DNA from: DAIOEK01 sp036746315
GTDB taxonomy: Bacteria; Chloroflexota; Anaerolineae; Anaerolineales; Anaerolineaceae
Assembly (NCBI GenBank): GCA_036746315.1
Contig: DAIOEK010000012.1
Coordinates: forward strand, 1-61,653
Reading direction: 5' to 3'
DNA: 61,653 nucleotides
In this document: in pieces, positions 52,356 through 61,171 of the stretch
Numbering within the stretch: the stretch's first letter is position 1
How the letters are laid out: every line of letters begins with the position of its first letter
The notes under the pieces: generated by a model
Databases searched by the model: none
Seen by the model: the letters and a program-made list of their open reading frames with translations, nothing else
Told to the model about the DNA's origin: nothing
Translations under genes and position numbers: made by a program

Positions 52356-52404
52356 CTATCATATAATTGAATGGCGATATGGTTTTTACTACGGAAAGCA
52401 TACG

Positions 52405-53001
52405 ATGACGGTCGAATTACAGCCTTACGCGCTTGTGATGGTGGCGGTGCTCCCCCAACCCCGCGATCTCCAGATCGCCCGCTTGCTGGGCTGGTATCGC
52501 ATTCCGCTGAAGAGCGCCCCCAAGGTCGTCGATGTTGATTACCTGGCGTTCTATCAGCCGGGAAGCTTTCCGCTCCCCGAAGGCGGAAGGATCAACTACC
52601 TTGCGCAAGTCATGGGACACGAGCTTACCACGCGCGGTGAATTGTTCCGTGAGGATTGCCCTCCCGCCCGCCGTAACGAGGAATATTACAAGCTCCTGTT
52701 GGGGCCCTTGCTGCCCCTGTCCAGCCCGCTGGCTGCCGGTCACTGGAAGCGCGTCACGTTTTTCTACACCACCGGGGAATACTTTTATAATGCAAAGACC
52801 ATGCATGATCTGGTGGTAAACTCAGAAGATCGAAGTATGCTCTGGCAGTCGCTTCGGGAAAGACTGTCCGGCAGTGTGGATGCGTCGCTGTATGACGCCA
52901 CGGTGCCTGAATTGGACCCGCAGCTTGCCCAATGGTTGGGATATTTGTACTTGAATGACAAAATGGAACGAGCCGGAGGTGGCGATGACACTCCTGATTA
53001 A
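52405..53001 (+). CDS. Unrecognised protein, upstream of hydantoinase
   Basis: A 198-residue protein I do not recognise. From the ATG at 52405 (GGAAAG upstream; an earlier in-frame start at 52315 would include the terminator and is rejected) it reads LQPYALVMVAVLPQPRDLQIARLLGWYRIP, then PKVVDVDYLAFYQPGSF, and WKRVTFFYTTGEYFYNA. It is rich in Trp, Tyr and Leu but has no signal peptide and no membrane span. It overlaps the hydantoinase gene by 17 bases, so the two are translationally coupled. Soluble cytoplasmic location expected; function unknown. Confidence 0.75.
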   Translation: MTVELQPYALVMVAVLPQPRDLQIARLLGWYRIPLKSAPKVVDVDYLAFYQPGSFPLPEGGRINYLAQVMGHELTTRGELFREDCPPARRNEEYYKLLLGPLLPLSSPLAAGHWKRVTFFYTTGEYFYNAKTMHDLVVNSEDRSMLWQSLRERLSGSVDASLYDATVPELDPQLAQWLGYLYLNDKMERAGGGDDTPD

Positions 53002-54403
53002 AAATGGTACGCTGATAACGGCAGCCGAAACCTTTGCTGCGGATATTCTGGTCGAGGGGGAGGTGATTCAGCAAATTGGGGAGGATTTGCCGGCGGATGG
53101 CGCGACTGTGGTGGATGCCTCGGGCATGCTGGTCATGCCGGGCGGTGTGGATCCGCATGTCCATCTGGACCTTCCCATGTTCGATACGGTCACCTCGGAT
53201 GATCACTACACCGGGCATCGGGCTGCGGCCTTTGGTGGCACAACCACTGCCCTCGATTTTATCCCCCAGGAACATGTCACCCTCGCCGAAGATATTGCTG
53301 CCTGGCACCGCCGGGCGGATCATCACGCCGCGATCGACTTTGGCTTCCATATCAATATCACCCGCTTCGATGAGAAGATCGCTGAAGAAATCAGCAGCTT
53401 GCCGCAGGCGGGTATTACCAGCCTGAAGGTGTTCACTGCCTATAACAACCGCCTGCGTTTGGATGATGGCGGGATTTTCAAAGTCATGCGCATCGCTCGC
53501 GATGCCGGTATTCTCACTCTGCTGCATGCCGAAAATGGTGATGTCATCGATGTACTCATCCAGGAAGCCCTGGATGCCGGGCACACTTCCCCGATTTGGC
53601 ATGCCAGAACCCGTCCCGCCTGGGGCGCTGTGGAGGCTGTGTTACGAGCCTGTTCGCTCGCCGCACAGGCGCAGGCGCCTTTGTATGTGGTTCATATGAA
53701 TGTCGCGGGTGAAGTGGATCAACTGGCTTACGCACGCCGCATGGGCGTTCAGGTGATGGGTGAGACCTGCCCGCAGTATCTTTTCTTCACCGAAGACCAA
53801 ATCGATAAGCCCGATGGCGCCAAATTCATCTGCTCTCCGCCGCTGCGCACCGTTGCGGATAATGCCCGCTTGTGGGAGGGCGTCCAGAATGGGACCATCC
53901 AGACTATTGGCACGGATCACTGTTCTTTCTTTTACGATGGCACCCGCGGGATCATCTATGAGGGAAAACCAGTGGCGATCCCCGGCAAGGAATTGGGCCG
54001 GGATGATTTCACCAAAATTCCCAACGGCTTGCCCGGCATTGCAGATCGCCTGCCCATCCTGTGGACCTATGGTGTCCGCCAGGGGAGGATCACCGCCAAT
54101 CAATTTGTCGCCTTGAACTGTACCAATCCCGCCCGGATCTTTGGCATGTATCCCAAAAAGGGCACATTAATGCCTGGCGCTGATGCCGATATTGTTATCT
54201 GGAACCCGGAGAAACGATTGACCTACGGCGTCAACCAGGCGCACATGCGCACTGATTACAACCTGTACGAGGGTTGGGAGGTGGTCGGTATGCCTGAGAA
54301 GGTTTTCCTGCGCGGAAAACTGATCGTTGATGGCGACCGTTGGCTCGGCAAAGCCGGAGAGGGAAAATTTATCCATAGGGATTCGCATAACCCCGTTTTA
54401 TAA
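52985..54403 (+). CDS. hydA: Dihydropyrimidinase / hydantoinase
   Basis: Cyclic-amide amidohydrolase that opens dihydropyrimidine, hydantoin or related cyclic ureide rings to N-carbamoyl amino acids. 472 residues from the ATG at 52985, set by GGAGGT (52975-52980). Metal ligands H58 and H60 in DPHVHLD, the carboxylated lysine K147 in TSLKVFTAY, LLHAENGD, YVVHMN and the Asp in GTDHCSFFYDG are all present. Likely cytoplasmic tetramer. In the E. coli yge cluster the counterpart is hyuA. It would feed carbamoyl-amino acids to the two carbamoyltransferases and carbamate kinase upstream. Confidence 0.93.
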   Translation: MTLLIKNGTLITAAETFAADILVEGEVIQQIGEDLPADGATVVDASGMLVMPGGVDPHVHLDLPMFDTVTSDDHYTGHRAAAFGGTTTALDFIPQEHVTLAEDIAAWHRRADHHAAIDFGFHINITRFDEKIAEEISSLPQAGITSLKVFTAYNNRLRLDDGGIFKVMRIARDAGILTLLHAENGDVIDVLIQEALDAGHTSPIWHARTRPAWGAVEAVLRACSLAAQAQAPLYVVHMNVAGEVDQLAYARRMGVQVMGETCPQYLFFTEDQIDKPDGAKFICSPPLRTVADNARLWEGVQNGTIQTIGTDHCSFFYDGTRGIIYEGKPVAIPGKELGRDDFTKIPNGLPGIADRLPILWTYGVRQGRITANQFVALNCTNPARIFGMYPKKGTLMPGADADIVIWNPEKRLTYGVNQAHMRTDYNLYEGWEVVGMPEKVFLRGKLIVDGDRWLGKAGEGKFIHRDSHNPVL

Positions 54404-54421
54404 TTCTGGCTTTCACACCTT

Positions 54422-56029
54422 ATGATTCTTGCCATTCCGATTTTTTTGTTGTTGCTGACTGCGGTGCTGATCCTGGGTATTCGCATCATACGCCCCACTT
54501 TTCCTGCCCTGTGGCTGATCGCTTCCGCCGGGAGCATTATTGCCTGGCTGTCCATGCTTGTATTGCGGCTTCAACTGCCCAGCAGCCTGATGTTGCTGCA
54601 TTGGAGCAGCGCCGCCATTTATAATGCTTCGCCGACCCTGGTGCTGGATTACTCGTCCTGGGGCTATGGCTTCGCGCTGGTCACCCTTGTATTGGTGATC
54701 GTCCTCGTGTCGCCCGGGCATATGCGCTCGCGTGCCGAGGTGATCAATCTCTCCGGCAGCCTGGCATTTGGGGGATTGGCACTGGTGGCGGTGTTGGCTG
54801 CCAATCCGCTTACCCTCTTTCTCGGCTGGGCGGCAATGGATATTGTCGAGTTGTTGATTTTTACCCACTCGGCAGAGCAGCCTGACCGGCTGCGGCACAC
54901 CCTGCGGGTTTATTCTTCACGGGTTGCCGGTCTGATCCTCGCATTTTGGACCTTCGTTGTCGGCAGCCGCGAATCGGGTTTCAATACCAGTTTTGATAAT
55001 ATCTCCCCTCAGGTGGGCATTTTCCTGCTGATAGCAATTGGGTTGCGGCTGGGAGTGTTTCCTCTCCATCTTCCTTTCACTTCCGAAACCAATGTGCGCC
55101 GGGGGCAGCGTACCCTGTTGCGTATGGCGCCGGCGGCTTCCGCCCTGGTAGTCCTCTCCCGCTTGCCGTCCTCCACGGTGGGTTCCCGTCTTGAAGTCTG
55201 GCTTTCTATTCTCGCCGCCATTGCATTGATGTATGCCAGTATCCGCTGGTTGTTGCAGAAGGATGAACTGCTTGCCCGCCCTTATTGGACCATCAGCTTC
55301 TCCGCCAGCGCCATCATCTGTGTGTTAACCGGCAATCCCTTTTTATCGCTATCGTGGGGAATATCCCTGATTTTTCTGAGCGGGGCATTGTTCATATTCG
55401 ATTCATACAATCGCTTTATGCGTATCTTGGTGGGGCTCGCCATCTTGAGCCTTGCCGGCTTGCCTTACAGCGCCAACAGTAGCGGAATGCAGGCGCTGGC
55501 AGCCGAAGGGCACTTCTACTGGTTGATACCCGCTTTCTTCGCCATGCTCTTTCTCCTCTATGGCTTTATCGACAAGGTCAGCGTAAAGCCTGGTGTAGCT
55601 GCCAATCAAGAGCAGATTATTTACCTTACCTACCCCCTGGCAATGTTGGTTTTGGTTTCTGCCTTCATCGTCACCGGCTTGTTTGGCTGGCGCGGTTCTC
55701 GGGTGGAAGGCATATGGTGGTTTTCGATTCCGTTGGTGCTGGTCGGGTTGGGGTTGCTGGTCTGGAATTGGCGGACCAGGCGGGTGGAAGCGTTCCTGTT
55801 CGGGCTCAGCGAAATGGTCGATGCACCTGAAGGTGCTGCCGGATTAATGGGTATCATTCAGCGTGTCATCAATTTGCAATGGGTATATAACCTGGTACAG
55901 ACACTGCTCAGGGGGTTGGGCGCAGTCGTTTCCCGCGTGGAGCTGATTCTGGAAGGGCAGGGCGGATTTTTGTGGGCAGCCCTGGTCTTTGTACTGTTCC
56001 TGGCGATCATTCAGTTGAGTGGGGGCTAA
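54422..56029 (+). CDS. Complex I/Mrp antiporter-like membrane subunit (NuoN/M-like), first of three
   Basis: A 535-residue polytopic membrane protein with about 13-14 hydrophobic segments. The segment LGWAAMDIVELLIFTHSAEQ (about 138-157) resembles the conserved Glu region of proton-pumping subunits, and RLGVFPLHLPFTSETNVRRGQRTLLRMAPAASALVVLSRL (near 204-243) resembles the HSWLPxAH region, although key His/Lys residues are not clearly conserved. No ribosome binding site is obvious. It is followed without gap by two more membrane proteins. Remote similarity only; exact subunit type unclear. Confidence 0.65.
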   Translation: MILAIPIFLLLLTAVLILGIRIIRPTFPALWLIASAGSIIAWLSMLVLRLQLPSSLMLLHWSSAAIYNASPTLVLDYSSWGYGFALVTLVLVIVLVSPGHMRSRAEVINLSGSLAFGGLALVAVLAANPLTLFLGWAAMDIVELLIFTHSAEQPDRLRHTLRVYSSRVAGLILAFWTFVVGSRESGFNTSFDNISPQVGIFLLIAIGLRLGVFPLHLPFTSETNVRRGQRTLLRMAPAASALVVLSRLPSSTVGSRLEVWLSILAAIALMYASIRWLLQKDELLARPYWTISFSASAIICVLTGNPFLSLSWGISLIFLSGALFIFDSYNRFMRILVGLAILSLAGLPYSANSSGMQALAAEGHFYWLIPAFFAMLFLLYGFIDKVSVKPGVAANQEQIIYLTYPLAMLVLVSAFIVTGLFGWRGSRVEGIWWFSIPLVLVGLGLLVWNWRTRRVEAFLFGLSEMVDAPEGAAGLMGIIQRVINLQWVYNLVQTLLRGLGAVVSRVELILEGQGGFLWAALVFVLFLAIIQLSGG

Positions 56030-56623
56030 ATGCCGGAAATTGTTTCCCTGTTTCTGCTTTTGTTCTCCATCTTGGCGGGCGGGTGGATGATCGTCCGCCG
56101 TGAGTTGCTTTCACAGCTCATGATGCTCGCGATCCTGTATCTCCTCCAGGCCGCGGTATTTTATTATCAGGTGCCTGTCTTTTTCTCGCTCATACTGCTG
56201 GTCCTGGGATGGATGACAAGCGCGGCGATCGGTGCCACCAAACCGGCGCGCAATTTGTTGCGCATTCCGTTGGCAAGACCCGAAGCGATTTTCTATTTAC
56301 TTGCTTATCTCTTTTCGGTGGCTGCCGCGATCGTGCTGATCGAAAGATTTACCGATTGGTTCCCTGCGGTTTCGCCCTCGGCTGCCGCGCTGTCCCTCAT
56401 CGCTGTTTTCCAGGGGATTGTCATGATCGCCTATTCGAAGACCAGCCATGAGGTGATTATTGGTTTGCTGGTCTTTCTCATTGGGTTTGAAACGCTCTTC
56501 CTCTCGTTGGAAATTTCCCTGCTGGTGATCGGGTTGTTCGGCGCCGTAAAACTTGGGCTGGCATTCATCGCTTCTTATTGGATGAAAGCGCAAACCGAGA
56601 CCGAGGAGGGGCTTTTCGGATGA
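56030..56623 (+). CDS. Membrane subunit with NuoK/HyfE-like end, second of three
   Basis: A 197-residue membrane protein with six or so spans. The C-terminal block SHEVIIGLLVFLIGFETLFLSLEISLLVIGLFGAVKLG (about 138-175) has the Glu-containing helix pattern of NuoK/MrpC/HyfE subunits. Its length is close to HyfE (about 216 residues) and about twice NuoK. It abuts the upstream gene (ATG directly after the stop) and overlaps the next by four bases, so the trio is one translational unit. Confidence 0.55.
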   Translation: MPEIVSLFLLLFSILAGGWMIVRRELLSQLMMLAILYLLQAAVFYYQVPVFFSLILLVLGWMTSAAIGATKPARNLLRIPLARPEAIFYLLAYLFSVAAAIVLIERFTDWFPAVSPSAAALSLIAVFQGIVMIAYSKTSHEVIIGLLVFLIGFETLFLSLEISLLVIGLFGAVKLGLAFIASYWMKAQTETEEGLFG

Positions 56624-58026
56624 GCGCCGCCCTGGTTTGGATTTTGTTCCCGTTTGGAGTGGGCGTTGTACTGCTGCCTTTGCTGCGTTACCGGCGCATG
56701 GTTTACATTGTCGCCGCCGCGGTCACCGCTTTGCTGGCAATTCTGGCGGCAACTGTCACCATCAATGTGCCGATTGAACTGGGGATTGCCAGCCTCAAAA
56801 TTGAGCCGTCGTTTTCCATTCTTGGGCGCCGGTTGGTCTTGGATCAGTTCGATCAAACCATCCTGGCGGTGATCAATCTGTTCGCCTTGTTCTGGCTGAT
56901 AGGTGGTTTGTATTCCCGCGTCTCCAGCATCCTTGCCCCGGCTGCTTTGATGATTCCTGCCTTGTCCATTGCCACCCTTGCCGTTGAACCGTTTTTATAT
57001 TCTGCACTGCTGATCGAAGGCATGGTGCTGGTCAGCATACCGCTTTTATCCGCGCCGTTTTCCGAACCCCGTCCAGGCGTGGTTCGCTACCTGGTGTTTC
57101 AGACCATTGGCATGCCGTTTTTATTGTTGACCGGCTGGCTGTTGGGTGGGATGGAATCCGCCCCGTTGGATGTGGACCAGACGGTGCAGATTTTGATCTT
57201 TTTGGGCGTCGGCTTCGCTTTTACCTTGGCGATTTTCCCGCTGTACTCCTGGATACCGATGCTCGCGGAGGATGAGGAACCCTATCTGGTGGGCTTTATC
57301 TTGCTCGTGCTGCCGACCTCCGTGATGTTGTTCCTGCTCACTTTTATTGATCGCTACGCCTGGCTGAGAACCTCGGTCAACCTCCCTGCCTTTATGCAAT
57401 ATGCCGGTGTATTGATGGTTGTCACCGGAGGTATCGGCGCCGGTTTTCAAAAGAATCTGGCGCGGATTTTCGGCTATGCGGTCATTGTGGAAAATGGTTT
57501 TGCGGTGCTTGCCATGGGGTTGATGACTCTGCGCGGGAATGAGATTTTTGCAAATATGCTCCTGGCGCGCATGTTCTCGTTCGGGCTGTGGACCATCGCT
57601 CTCGAAGCCATCAAGCGGTCGCGCGGTTCACTGTTGCTGGCGGATGTGCAGGGATTGGCGCGGGTAAAGCCCATGCTGGCTGTCTCCATCCTGATTGCCC
57701 AGTTTACCATTGGCGGCTTGCCCCTGTTGGCGGGCTTTCCGCTGCGTATTGCCTTGATCGAAGAACTGTCGATGCAATCCACTACGCTGGCGTGGCTGAT
57801 CATCCCCGGTATGGCGGGGATATGGGCTGGTGGTTTATATAGTTTATACGTCATGTTGTTGAAGCCGGAGCAGTCCCGGAAGTCGCTTGATGTCCCCCGC
57901 TCGTTATCGGTATTGATGGCGGTCGGTATTGCTTTTCTGGTATTTCTGGGGTTGTTCCCGCAGGTGTTCTCTCCGGTAATGGTCTCTTTGTTGAATGCTT
58001 TTCCGCGGTTGCTGATCATTCCGTGA
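56620..58026 (+). CDS. Complex I/Mrp antiporter-like membrane subunit, third of three
   Basis: A 468-residue membrane protein with about 13 spans. FPLYSWIPMLAEDEEPYLVGFILLVLPTSVMLFLL (near 221-255) matches the position of the P-HSWLPDAHxxAP block in NuoL/M/N, with the conserved Lys of the following helix (usually TKxGxY) replaced. GAGFQKNLARIFGYAVIVENGFAVLAMGL (near 283-311) corresponds to the DLKRLLAYSSI block. The start at 56620 overlaps the upstream stop (ATGA). A hydrogenase, formate or NADH module is not encoded nearby, so the partner is unknown. Confidence 0.65.
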   Translation: MSAALVWILFPFGVGVVLLPLLRYRRMVYIVAAAVTALLAILAATVTINVPIELGIASLKIEPSFSILGRRLVLDQFDQTILAVINLFALFWLIGGLYSRVSSILAPAALMIPALSIATLAVEPFLYSALLIEGMVLVSIPLLSAPFSEPRPGVVRYLVFQTIGMPFLLLTGWLLGGMESAPLDVDQTVQILIFLGVGFAFTLAIFPLYSWIPMLAEDEEPYLVGFILLVLPTSVMLFLLTFIDRYAWLRTSVNLPAFMQYAGVLMVVTGGIGAGFQKNLARIFGYAVIVENGFAVLAMGLMTLRGNEIFANMLLARMFSFGLWTIALEAIKRSRGSLLLADVQGLARVKPMLAVSILIAQFTIGGLPLLAGFPLRIALIEELSMQSTTLAWLIIPGMAGIWAGGLYSLYVMLLKPEQSRKSLDVPRSLSVLMAVGIAFLVFLGLFPQVFSPVMVSLLNAFPRLLIIP

Positions 58027-58039
58027 GAAAAAACCTGAA

Positions 58040-58048
58040 TGGTATAAT
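58040..58048 (+). promoter_or_regulatory. Extended -10 promoter of the coiled-coil gene
   Basis: TGGTATAAT (58040-58048) is an extended -10 element without a clear -35. A start near 58055 gives a leader of about 27 bases that contains TGGAGATGATCC before the ATG at 58082. Confidence 0.6.
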
Positions 58049-58081
58049 GGCAGGATAATAAACTCCCGATGGAGATGATCC

Positions 58082-59269
58082 ATGGAAATTGAACAGGTAG
58101 TAAAACGACTGGAATGGCTGGATGAAGAACGTCGTAAGGATAAAACGACGATAGCAACTTTGGAAGATCAACTGCAGCGTTTGGATGGCACGGTCCGCAC
58201 TGCGCAAAAGGAAATTAAAGATCTGCGCAAGGAAAATGCCCTGATGAATACACTGCAGGGGCGCCTGGACCAGATGGATGAATCGCTCGGTTCGTTGAAG
58301 ATCGAGTTGGGGCGCACGGTTGAATCTTTTCAAAAAATCCGCACCGATATCGAATACGAACAGGAAGCCAAACGGCGTTCCGAAGCGGATGCCATGAACA
58401 GGTCCCTGCTTGAACTGCGCAAGGGGTACGATTCTTTGCAGGACATGCGCAAGAGCCTGAAACATCTGGAAGATGACCATAATAAGATTGCCGGTATGAT
58501 CCCGGAAATTGACGAAAAAGTGCTTCAATCGCGGGTGATGTACGAAGAGTTCCAGCGCACACAGAAACTGAATGACGAATCCCGCAAGGCTGACAACAAG
58601 CGCATGACCGACATGCAGGGGGAGATTATAGCCTTCCGCAAGCGCTCGGATGAGCAGCGCAGCCGCCTGGACCTATTGATGGAAAATATCAAGAAGGTGG
58701 AAAGCCGCCTCACGGATCTGGCACAGTCTGAAACAGATCGGCGCCAGGCGCAGGTGGCGTTCATCGAGCGCCAGAATCAGGCGCAGGTGGAACGTGATCG
58801 TACCTGGAAGGAAATGCAGATGCAATTTGCTTCCATTGAGAAGACCGCCGGAACGATGGATATGCATGTCCACGATCTGGAAGAGATGCTGCGCAACGTG
58901 AAGAAGGCAAAAGATCAGTTGGATGATTCGATGCAGCGGATCGAACGCCGGGTGAATGAGATCACCGAGATGCACCGCCTGAATGAAGATCACTTCCGTC
59001 AGGAGTGGACTGCCTTCAAGGCTGACGATCAAAAACGCTGGACCAATTACAACCTGGTGGCGGAAGAACAGCAAAAGGATGCGCAGCGCCAGCACGACAA
59101 GCTCGACCAGCGCTTGGTTCAAATGGAAGACCTTTCCCAGCAGATGAGCGATCAGTTTAATGAGTTCTCTGATGAAACCCAGAAGAGACTGCGTGCCATG
59201 CTCGATCTGACCCATAACTGGGTTTCCTCATACGAAAGATTGTTTGGCAAACTCAACGATACGGATTAA
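58082..59269 (+). CDS. Long coiled-coil protein
   Basis: A 395-residue soluble protein that is almost entirely predicted coiled coil: heptad-like spacing and runs rich in Glu, Lys, Gln and Arg extend from about residue 5 to 370 (for example RLEWLDEERRKDKTTIATL and DDSMQRIERRVNEITEMHRL). The last 20 residues (LRAMLDLTHNWVSSYERLFG) may form a short cap. No membrane span or enzyme motif. GGAGATG supports the start. It lies three bases upstream of selB, possibly co-transcribed. Not recognised as a named family; resemblance to SMC/myosin-type repeats is only compositional. Confidence 0.75.
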   Translation: MEIEQVVKRLEWLDEERRKDKTTIATLEDQLQRLDGTVRTAQKEIKDLRKENALMNTLQGRLDQMDESLGSLKIELGRTVESFQKIRTDIEYEQEAKRRSEADAMNRSLLELRKGYDSLQDMRKSLKHLEDDHNKIAGMIPEIDEKVLQSRVMYEEFQRTQKLNDESRKADNKRMTDMQGEIIAFRKRSDEQRSRLDLLMENIKKVESRLTDLAQSETDRRQAQVAFIERQNQAQVERDRTWKEMQMQFASIEKTAGTMDMHVHDLEEMLRNVKKAKDQLDDSMQRIERRVNEITEMHRLNEDHFRQEWTAFKADDQKRWTNYNLVAEEQQKDAQRQHDKLDQRLVQMEDLSQQMSDQFNEFSDETQKRLRAMLDLTHNWVSSYERLFGKLNDTD

Positions 59270-59272
59270 TCG

Positions 59273-61171
59273 ATGTATGTAATTGGAACCGCCGGTCACG
59301 TGGATCATGGAAAATCGACGCTGGTTGCCGCGTTGACCGGGATCCACCCCGACCGGTTGGAGGAGGAAAAAGCCCGGGAGATGACCATCGACCTCGGCTT
59401 TGCCTGGTTTGATCTGCCGGATGGTTCCCCGGTCGGTGTGGTCGATGTCCCCGGTCATCGTGATTTTATTGAGAATATGCTCGCCGGCGTGGGCGGGATC
59501 GATGCAGCTGTCTTGGTGATTGCTGCTGATGAAGGGGTGATGCCCCAGACCCGTGAGCACCTGGCGATTCTTGATTTGTTGCAAATCCCCACCGGTGTGG
59601 TTGCCTTGACCAAATGTGATCTGGTAAATGATGCCGGCTGGTTGGAAATGGTCGAAGAGGATATCGGCAGGGTTTTACGGAATACCTGCCTGGCGGATGC
59701 GGAAATTATCCGTGTTTCCGCCAGGACCGGCGATGGATTGCCGGCATTGGTAAATGCCATTCACCGTGTGTTGTTGCAAAAATCGAAACGACCCAACCCC
59801 CGCCGCCCGCGCCTGCCAGTGGATCGCGTCTTTACCATGACCGGGTTTGGCACTGTGGTCACCGGAACGTTGTTGGATGGCACGTTCCATGTGGGCGATG
59901 AGATTGTCGTTCTGCCCTCGAAAAGGAAAGCCCGCATTCGCGGTCTGCAAACGCACAAGGCGAAGGAAGAATTCGCCGACCCCGGACAGCGCACCGCCAT
60001 CAATCTCAGCGGCGTCGACCTGGAGGATGTCAAACGCGGAGATGTGATTGCCATCCTCGGTAGTTACCCGCCCGGTCGCCGCTTGGATGCCGAGGTCAGG
60101 TTGCTGCCGGATGCCTCTCTGCCCCTCGATCACCATGCCGAGGTGAAGTTCTTCCTCGGTACCATGGAAACCATCGGGCGCATTCGTCTGCTCGATCAGG
60201 ATGTCCTCACCCCGGGTAAGAAGGGGTTGGTCCAGTTTGAATTACGTGATGAAGTGGTTGCCTTTCCCGGTGATCGTTTTATCTTGCGCCGCCCTTCACC
60301 TGCCGAGACCATCGGCGGCGGAATGGTCATTCATTCCCCTGCGGAAAAACGCTACAAGCGCTTCGCGCCTGAGGTCCTTTCCTGGTTGAATACGCAAAAG
60401 GATGGTAACCCGCTGCAGCGGATTTTGCATGCCATCCAGAGTGAGGCGCCCGCCCTGCTGACTGAACTGGCGAAATCCGCGAATATGGATGTGCCTCAAT
60501 TGCAGGGGCTGCTTGCGCCTTTGATCGAAGATGAGAGTTGTTTGTATCTGCAAACCGGGAATTCACCCGATACGATCTATGTGCTCGAAACGGCGTATTT
60601 GTCAGACCTGCTGCGCAAGACGTTGGATGTGCTTGCCGGTTATCACCGCGAGAATCCGTTGAAGGCCGGGGTGCCGCGGGAGGAGTTGAAGACCCGGTTG
60701 AAACTGCCGCCCAAATTGTTTGCCAGCCTGCTCAGGCAATGGGTCGGAGATGGCAGTCTTGCGGAGGAAGCCAACATCATTCGTTTACCCGGTTTTGCCA
60801 TTTCCCTCACCACCGTTCAGCAGCAGCAGGCTGACCGGTTGCTGGCTGCCATGCGGCAGGATCCCTATTCCCCTCCCTCGGTGAAGGATGTCATTGCCGG
60901 GGTTGGTGAGCCGTTGTACCAGGCCTTGCAAAGTACCCGCCAGTTGCGTCAGGTCTCGCCCGACGTGGTCTTTGCCGAGGATGTCTACCAAAAGATGGTG
61001 GAGAAGACTATCGCCATCCTGGGCGAGACGGATGGCTTATCGCTGGCACAATGGCGCGATCACTTTCAGACCAGCCGTAAATATGCTCAGGCTTTTCTGG
61101 AATATCTCGATCAGATGGGGGTAACTGTCCGGGCAGGCGATTTGCGCAGGCTGAAAAAATCACGAAGCTGA
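59273..61171 (+). CDS. selB: Selenocysteine-specific elongation factor SelB
   Basis: GTPase delivering Sec-tRNA to UGA codons with a SECIS element; 632 residues. The G domain starts YVIGTAGHVDHGKSTLVAALTG (about 2-23), with G3 DVPGHRDFI and G4 TKCD, and REMTIDLGFAWFDLPDG in place of the EF-Tu switch region. Two beta-barrel domains (VFTMTGFGTVVTGTLLDGTF near 184) and a C-terminal winged-helix region for SECIS binding (from about 390) follow. No selA, selC or selD is visible in the window, and no in-frame UGA selenoprotein was noticed. The end overlaps the Fe-S gene on the other strand by 12 bases. Confidence 0.95.
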   Translation: MYVIGTAGHVDHGKSTLVAALTGIHPDRLEEEKAREMTIDLGFAWFDLPDGSPVGVVDVPGHRDFIENMLAGVGGIDAAVLVIAADEGVMPQTREHLAILDLLQIPTGVVALTKCDLVNDAGWLEMVEEDIGRVLRNTCLADAEIIRVSARTGDGLPALVNAIHRVLLQKSKRPNPRRPRLPVDRVFTMTGFGTVVTGTLLDGTFHVGDEIVVLPSKRKARIRGLQTHKAKEEFADPGQRTAINLSGVDLEDVKRGDVIAILGSYPPGRRLDAEVRLLPDASLPLDHHAEVKFFLGTMETIGRIRLLDQDVLTPGKKGLVQFELRDEVVAFPGDRFILRRPSPAETIGGGMVIHSPAEKRYKRFAPEVLSWLNTQKDGNPLQRILHAIQSEAPALLTELAKSANMDVPQLQGLLAPLIEDESCLYLQTGNSPDTIYVLETAYLSDLLRKTLDVLAGYHRENPLKAGVPREELKTRLKLPPKLFASLLRQWVGDGSLAEEANIIRLPGFAISLTTVQQQQADRLLAAMRQDPYSPPSVKDVIAGVGEPLYQALQSTRQLRQVSPDVVFAEDVYQKMVEKTIAILGETDGLSLAQWRDHFQTSRKYAQAFLEYLDQMGVTVRAGDLRRLKKSRS

